Source: Microthyrium microscopicum (lineage: Eukaryota > Ascomycota > Dothideomycetes > Microthyriales > Microthyriaceae). From it: 64,000 bases of DNA. Shown piece after piece: positions 58,009 through 64,000 of the stretch (the first letter of the stretch is position 1; each line of letters opens with the position of its first letter). The stretch spans positions 1,445,481-1,509,480 of the forward strand of contig MU004232.1 of assembly GCA_010405405.1 (NCBI GenBank), read 5' to 3'. The notes beneath the pieces are model-generated. The model saw nothing but the letters and a program-made list of their open reading frames with translations, had not been told where the DNA came from and ran no database searches. The position numbers and the translations under genes were made by a program.

Positions 58009-59611
58009 ATGCAGACTTTCATTGCATACCTACTCTTCGCCTTCCAGTGGTTGGCCATCCTCCCCGGCATTCTTGCATCTCCCAAGGTTATCAGTTTGGA
58101 CTTTGATCGATATGAAGTTTTTGGAGACACCAAGCCAGGCTTGCGTCGTCGCGACACCAGCGGTGCTGATATCACCAACTCACAAGGGTCACTCTTGTAT
58201 CTACTAAACGTCACCATTGGAACCCCTCCTCAAAAACTGTCCCTTCAACTGGATACTGGCAGCTCAGACATTTGGCTACCATGGGCCAAGTCCAGCCAAT
58301 GTTCTAACCGAAATACTCGTTGCTCTGGCAGTGGTTCTTTCGATGAGACTCTATCATCATCCTATCAGCTTCTACAAGCCAGCACTTTTCTCATTTCTTA
58401 CGTCGATGGGACTAAGATCCGCGGCGATTATATTAGGGATAACCTCGCTGTCGGATCTTCTTCCGTCATCAACATGACTATGGGATTGGCCAAAACCGCT
58501 AGTGAACAGGATAACGTTAGTCCCTTTCAAGGTATCATAGGTGTAGGCTTTGAAACAGGCGAGGCCGTCTATGCTCAAACCGGCCAAGTTTACCCCAATA
58601 TCATCTCACAATTCAAAGCAAGTGGCGCAATCAATACTCGGGCCTACAGCCTATGGTTGAATTCAAAAGGTATGTTCTCTGATTGTTAGCCTAGCGAGTT
58701 TGCTAATTGTGATAGAAAATGGAAAAGGCACAATACTCTTCGGTGGAGTCGACACAGCAAAATACTCTGGAGATCTTGTATCACTACCCATTCAGCCTGA
58801 TGCTCGTACTGGAACGGTCATGTCTTTTACTGTTGCTCTAGACAACTTCAACGTCATGGGCGCAAACAGCCAAAATCAATATTCCAAATCCAACCTTTCT
58901 CTTCCCGTCATTCTTGACTCTGGAACCACCCTTACCTATCTCCCAGACAGCATGGCAAATGATCTCTATACAGGAGTCGGAGCCACCGTCTCGACTACCT
59001 ACGGTGTTGTAGTTCCATGCGACCTCCAAAACTCGGCAGCAACCTTCAATTTTGGATTCGGCAACCCCAACGGTCCTGTGATCACTGCTCCTATCGCACA
59101 ATTTGTTCTCCCGTTTCCTGCAGATATTCCTGCACCAACATTTCGCTCCACTGGTAAAGTCGCCTGCCGCTGGGGCATACAGGCTGCGGCTAATCGGCCA
59201 ATCCTTTTTGGCGACACTTTTCTCCGTGGTGCCTACGTTGTTTACAACCTTGACAACAACGAAATAGGTCTGGCCAATGCCATTGTGAATGCAACCACGT
59301 CAAACGTCAAAGAAATTACTGCTAAGCAAATCCCCGGCATCACTAGTACTGCAGCCGGCGTCGCTAAGCAAACCGCGTCCGGCTTGCAGGGACCAAATAG
59401 TGCTGCATTCTCAACAGGCAGTGGCGTTATTGCTACTGCTACAGGTCCAGCATTCAATCTTGGCTCCTCAACCGCTGGGGCTTCTAGCTCCAACGCCGGC
59501 GGAAAGAAGAGTGCAGCTGGAGTAAACTCGCCTAGCATGGGTGTAGTGACAATGCTCGCCGGAGTGGTCTCGATAATGGCCATACTCGGTGGTGCTCTGT
59601 TACTTGGTTGA
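58009..59611 (+). CDS. GPI-type aspartic protease (yapsin/candidapepsin-like)
   Basis: A pepsin-fold endopeptidase of 518 residues. A signal peptide (MQTFIAYLLFAFQWLAILPGILA) and a short propeptide ending KPGLRRRDTS, with a basic processing site, come first. The two catalytic aspartates lie in LQLDTGSSDIW and VILDSGTTLTYL. The flap YVDGTKIRGDYIRDNL and the C-terminal RPILFGDTFLRGAYVVYNLDNNEIGLA complete the fold. A Ser/Ala/Gly-rich stalk and a hydrophobic C-terminus (VVTMLAGVVSIMAILGGALLLG) indicate GPI attachment to membrane or wall. Exons: 58009-58669 and 58716-59611, one 46-nt intron, 519 codons. Both active sites are intact. Confidence 0.93.
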
Positions 59612-59810
59612 TCATGCTTATGAACTGAGTTGTTTTCTTGTTAGAAAGGTGTATATACCATTATTGTGTTTAGAAGCATAGCCTGGAGTTGAGGTGAATA
59701 ATACCTACGGAAAAATCAATTTATGGTTGCATCTAGCATCCATGTTTTCCTCTTATCAACCTTCTACTTTACACTGAATCCTGTATATCTTGTCATCTTT
59801 ATGCCCAGTT

Positions 59811-61354
59811 TCAACAGCCTAGGTATTTATTCTCGAGCCACCGCTCTTCATCATCCTCAACCAATCTCGCCACAACTACCTTGACCCGCGGGAAGCCACT
59901 AACCAATCTTCCAATCCCAATGCGACCCGCCGTCAACGCAACAAACACTATCCGCTCTTCTTTTACACCATGGTCTACCAAGACCTGTACAGCCATCACG
60001 GCTGCTCCTCCACTACTCGCCTGCGCATCTAGCAACAACACCGCGCCATCTTCACCCACTGATTCCGCCAGACGGCAATAGTGCAGCTCCGGCTCGGCTG
60101 TCCGATAGTTTGTCTGGATCAGCAACCGCCCAATCTGACAATCTGGAATCACACGCTTTAATCCCGTCTCCAACACACTCCCACCACGCAGAATCGTCAC
60201 CGCACTCACACGCGGCATGCCATACCCAGCATACTCCGTCCCCTGCGGCGTAACAACATCCACCTTACTCCCCGGCACACCCGCCACCGCCTTCTCCACC
60301 AACAACGCCGCCAACCGATCCACATAAAAGATAAAATCTTCCCTACTCACCCGCCCACTCAATAACAGCGTATTAATACCCACAACCTGCGGTGTCTGGG
60401 CTAACACCTCAACATTCACCAGAGGCATGTCGGCTTGTGCCTGATTTCCTAGGCGCGCGAGCTGTTGTTGGTGGGCGGCGGATTTTATTGCGAGGGTCTT
60501 TTTGATGCGGTCGCTTAGCATGGATATTGCGACGAGGTTTTCGATTCCCCGCGGCACGATTATGTCGGCGACGTCGCGTTGGGGGAGGACGTAGCGGGTG
60601 AAGTTTGGCTTGACGAAGGCGAACCATTGGGCTATGCAGCCTTGGATGTCGCGGCCGCGGGATTGGACGTCGCGGAGAACTGGGTTTGTTAGTATGAGAT
60701 GATGCAATTTGGCAGAAGGAGAAGATGGTACTTCGGCGAGAGAGACAGACGTCTGCATCGGCTTCGGCGAAGACTTTAAGATCGAGCATGTCGAGAACTC
60801 GTTGGTCATAGAGGGCAAAGATGCCTTCGAGGACTAGGACGTGAGGAGAGTAGATCTTTTGTGTTTCTTTTTCGCGGGCATGTTTTTGAAATGAGTAGAT
60901 TGGTATTTCTGCTCGCTTCCTATTCATGCGTGAGAGTCTGGGCTAGACATATGTTCGAGATGTATTTACCCTGCTTTTATATCTTGAAGTTTTTCTACCA
61001 ACGCATCAAAATCGATCGCGTCAGGTGCATCAAAGTCATATTTATTCTGAAATGCCAAAGCTGACTGCTCCGGAGTAAGAGGCTTATAGAAGGCATCCTA
61101 GCTCCAACCATCAGCCTCCAATTCCCTGCTCTTCGTGGTCATAAAGCATTTACCATGGAAAGAATTATTACCCATGGCAAGTTAAGCTCTCGGATAACTG
61201 CCAGGGCCAGTGATGTCTTACCCGAGCCGGAGCTGCCAGCAACACCTATTATGCTGGTATCCGCCCATGGTGGACGATAATGTGCTTTTAGCATGACGGA
61301 TTCCTGGCGATCTCCCGTTTGAGGGCGGGCCAAATGGGGGTCGCTTTCAACCAT
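59811..61354 (-). CDS. URK1: Uridine/cytidine kinase with C-terminal UPRT-like domain
   Basis: Pyrimidine salvage enzyme that phosphorylates uridine and cytidine. Residues about 35-60 hold the P-loop GVAGSSGSGKTS, followed by LPWVIILSM-DAFYKPLTPEQ across the first intron and NKYDFDAPDAIDFDALV. The lid region RDVQSRGRDIQGCIAQW and KPNFTRYVLPQRDVADIIVPRG finishes the kinase. From about residue 235 a uracil-phosphoribosyltransferase-like domain follows (YAGYGMPRVSAVTILRGGSVLETGL, IGRLLIQTN, LLLDAQASSGGAAVMAVQVL). Exons: 61354-61154, 61097-60970, 60919-60732 and 60679-59811, 462 codons (461 residues), normal for fungal Urk1. The PRPP-loop reads DAQASSGGAA rather than the D-P-M-x-A-T-G-G pattern of active UPRT, so the second domain may not be catalytic. 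Confidence 0.92.
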
Positions 61355-61775
61355 GATGCGTGAGGCAGGAGAGAAGGAGCTCTATTCCGACATACTTCCT
61401 GTGGGAGAAATTGTCATTTTGGAGTAGCAGCTTTTTGCAAACGCTGGGACTGGTGTAAACAGATCACCTTTTTAAGGACAGGAGGATATGAGGCTAGAAG
61501 TGACTAGCTCAAAAGGCACTAGCTCGTGATTTGTGGCCCAAGCTTCTAGTCAACTCCAACCATTTTTTCACTTGACCTCCCACATCTCTGCAACCTCACA
61601 CTACCCACCCATTTATATTCTCCCCCATCACCATTATCTACCACAAACGACAAGAACATCATCGTCGTAGGCGGTATCTCGTCCTTCACAGAACGATCCG
61701 ATGGGCCTAGCATAGCACATCAATGAGCTCAGGGACAGTCTGTCTCCTCGACTGAGAGACCTCTACGTCAACAAT
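61355..61775. other. Divergent promoter between URK1 and GID8
   Basis: About 420 nt; pyrimidine-rich toward GID8, no gene seen. Confidence 0.55.
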
Positions 61776-62938
61776 ATGGTATGATCGATGCTATCACCGT
61801 TGGTGTTGGTCGGTTGCTGAAAATGCCAGAGCACATCATCTGCCTCGGTCGCGACGCCAACGCGTTCGCACTTCAGCCGTCGGGTTGAAGAGGTCCGTCC
61901 AAGTAAAGGGTACGTTTTCACACTCGGCCCCACTTCTGTTCTACTGTCACAAAAATATGATGAATTGATGCAAGTGGGAATCTCACTGAAAATTTCTTGT
62001 GGAAAACTTATATTTCTTGCTTCTGATCCACTTCTCACCCTCGACAATGTTCTATATCATTGCAGCAACTGTCGCTAACGTAATGGACAGCGATATCAAT
62101 GCCGTTATAATGGATTACCTCCTCAGCGAGGGTTATCCAGACGCTGCCCAGAAGTTCGCTTCCGAGGCCAACTTGCTTCCAGAGCTGAGTATCGAAACCA
62201 TCGAGCACAGAGTTGAGATTCGCAACTGCATATTGGCTGGAGATATCGAGACAGCGATTGAAAGAATTAATGATCTCAACCCGCAAGTAAGTCTTACCCA
62301 AGTCTCATCTTTCTCAACTTCCATGATTATTTTGTTCATGCACCACTCATAGCTTCGGCTAGGATGATAATCAATACAACTTCAGTCCTCAGTATGATCG
62401 GATTACCCACTAATTCAAGCATTCGTTTTGTTGAACCGAATTCATTGCTAACGCGCCATGACACTAGATTCTCGACAAGAATTCCAAGCTCCACTTTGCC
62501 CTCCTTAGACTTCAACTCGTTGAAATTGTAAAACGTGGCGATCCGAACAATAAGGAGGATCTGATGAAGGCTATTAGTTTCGCCAACAAGCAGCTTGCCC
62601 CTCGAGCCAAGGAGTCAAAAGAATTCATTGAAGATCTGGAAAAGGGAATGGCTTTGATTATTTTTCCCCGCGACAACCTTCCAGTCACTCTGAAGCCCTT
62701 GCTCGACCCGGCCTTGCGATTCGATATCGCCGCTCAGGTCAATGAAGCCATTCTCTTGAGCTCTGGTTCTCGCCGAGAGGCTAGAATCAAGGATCTCATC
62801 AAGCTCCGGCAATGGTCCGAGCAGAAGGCCAGAGATATGAAGAAGGCAATTCCGGCGCGACTTTCGCTGGGATTGAACCTTGATGATGAAACGGATGATG
62901 ATAACATGAACGGTGATGGCGATGCAATGGTCACGTAG
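61776..62938 (+). CDS. GID8: GID/CTLH E3 ligase subunit Gid8 (LisH-CTLH protein)
   Basis: Core scaffold of the GID/CTLH ubiquitin ligase, which in yeast removes gluconeogenic enzymes. The 249-residue protein starts MSTSSASVATPTRSHFSRRVEEVRPSK. It continues with a LisH motif (DINAVIMDYLLSEGYPDAAQKFASEA), a CTLH segment (IEHRVEIRNCILAGDIETAIERINDLNP) and the CRA region (KLHFALLRLQLVEIVKRG onward). Four exons: 61776-61778, 61830-61909, 62091-62286 and 62468-62938, 250 codons. The first coding exon is only the ATG: the GTATGA donor begins at the next base, and the acceptor at 61829 opens on AGC ACA TCA. Frame closure through all four exons and the recovered N-terminus support this. Confidence 0.88.
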
Positions 62939-63334
62939 CACGATAAATTGCGCAAGTGTGCTGAGGATATCAGAGCCGAAGAGCTGCTCTTGAGACAGCG
63001 TGGATGAATATGCCTTGACGCAAGCCAGATCCTTGTGCTCGTCCGGCTGCTGGACCTCGTTGCCAGTATTATTGGATTTGAGTGGGATCGTGACAGGCTT
63101 CCAGAATTTCAGAACTTGGTCAACCATTAATGCTGCGTTCACTAGCTATTTGCTTGAAACCTTGAGATACCACAATTGAATTCTTGTATTACTACTGCAA
63201 CATAACCATTCTTTTATGCTCTATTACGTCAGTCTCTCAACTAATCGGCACTCATGGTCGATTGGGCCTGGGATTTGCAACTACACATGATTAAATTGAC
63301 ATCACAAGGGACAGCTCAGCAAAGTTTGGATCAA
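62939..63334. other. Intergenic between convergent genes
   Basis: It lies between the GID8 stop and the stop of the last, partial gene. No coding signal seen. Confidence 0.5.
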
Positions 63335-63967
63335 TTACGGTGATCGCTCGCGCTTCAACTCCTCCTCCAATTGCTGTTCCAAACGCGAGTCCATATCTGA
63401 AAGCTCTTGCAACCGGGACAGTCTTGCTCTCTCTTCTCGAATGCGGTTCTGCTGCTCCCGCAGAGCGTTGATATTGCTGTTTGTACTCGGCGAGATAGCA
63501 TCAGTAGCTGACGACGACACACTCGTTCTGTCAACAGGCGTACTTGGAAAAGCAACTGGCTGAGACCCCGACAGCAGCGAGTGCGCAGCCTGAGGGGATC
63601 CTTCATAATGCGTTACAGCGGAATGGCTGGGACTTTCAGTTGCTCGCGCGGCGGATTGCTCAGACAAATTATCCGAGATTCGTGACATTGGACGGTTCTC
63701 ACCAGACAGTTCTGGCAAGCGATTGTCCCTTTGTGAAACCGGACGAGCTTCTGCTGGCATTTCTGACATGATCGGGTAGTATGTGTTGTTGGGATAGTTT
63801 TGATATGCTTCACTGTGTTGAGGTGGGCTGCCAACGATATTGGACGAGACGCCTCTGGTGGAGACAGCTGCTATGGGTGGTTTCGCGCTTTCAGGACGGT
63901 ATGTGTTCTCAGGAGGATAGGCGGTTGCGAGAGTGTTGATTTGGTGGCCTCCGCCATAGCCAGTCCC
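63335..63967 (-). CDS. C-terminal exon of a partial gene (disordered tail with coiled coil)
   Basis: The last exon of a minus-strand gene whose 5' part lies beyond the window. The acceptor TTTCTAG is followed at about 63967 by GTGYGGGHQINTLATAYPPENTYRPESAKPP. About 210 residues of Ser/Pro/Asn-rich sequence follow. They end in a charged coiled coil, NALREQQNRIREERARLSRLQELSDMDSRLEQQLEEELKRERSP. The layout resembles the cytoplasmic tail of a fungal single-pass surface protein, but the decisive part is missing. Confidence 0.6.
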   Translation of the reverse strand, partial: GTGYGGGHQINTLATAYPPENTYRPESAKPPIAAVSTRGVSSNIVGSPPQHSEAYQNYPNNTYYPIMSEMPAEARPVSQRDNRLPELSGENRPMSRISDNLSEQSAARATESPSHSAVTHYEGSPQAAHSLLSGSQPVAFPSTPVDRTSVSSSATDAISPSTNSNINALREQQNRIREERARLSRLQELSDMDSRLEQQLEEELKRERSP

Positions 63968-64000
63968 TAGAAAGATCATTATTAGCGATTTGTTCCCTTT

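Noticed and set aside
62615-63142. 175-codon minus-strand open frame over the GID8 3' end
   Set aside because: It is antisense to a conserved coding exon and has no family features of its own.

Overview
This window reads as nuclear DNA of a filamentous ascomycete (Pezizomycotina, possibly Leotiomycetes). The genes carry many short introns of about 50-90 nt with GTAAGT or GTATGT donors. The families are fungal (yapsin-type aspartic protease, Clr2, Gid8, Pga1, SKT5-like Sel1 protein, Mid2-like surface proteins). One long island is AT-rich and saturated with TA dinucleotides, as repeat-induced point mutation (RIP) would leave it. I saw no bacterial, viral, tRNA, rRNA or CRISPR signal.

Layout. 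0-5 kb: a secreted alpha/beta-hydrolase and a 9-exon MFS drug/polyamine transporter. About 5.1-5.7 kb: a small AT-rich repeat with inverted ends. 6.3-11.5 kb: a tandem array of three minus-strand paralogues of an unrecognised helical family with identical intron positions and phases; this is the most novel locus here. 13-15 kb: alpha-tubulin. 15.4-17 kb: a Pga1-like GPI mannosyltransferase subunit, with an F-box reading frame directly behind it. 17.6-23.3 kb: a Mid2-like surface protein and a 1,021-residue Sel1-repeat protein. 24.9-27.2 kb: a DUF4139 protein. 27.8-31.8 kb: a degraded 4-kb Tc1/mariner-like DNA transposon with a TA target duplication. 32-42.5 kb: a secreted Pro/Ala-rich protein, a tail-anchored acyl-CoA-binding protein, a Mid2-like receptor-type protein and a basic low-complexity protein. 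43-46.2 kb: a Mutator-like (MULE) transposon with inverted ends and a 10-bp target duplication. 47-55.3 kb: a SNF2 ATPase with a C-terminal Cys/His region, a small membrane protein, a Clr2-type silencing factor and a broken hypothetical gene. 58-64 kb: a GPI-type aspartic protease, uridine kinase, Gid8 and the 3' end of one more gene.

Many genes serve the cell surface or wall (Pga1, SKT5-like, yapsin, Mid2-like proteins, secreted Pro-rich protein), and two serve chromatin (SNF2, Clr2). Nothing shows that they form one pathway. Exon models were built by hand: splice consensus and reading frame had to agree, and for nearly every model the exon lengths sum to a whole number of codons. Function calls rest on remembered family motifs, not on searches.
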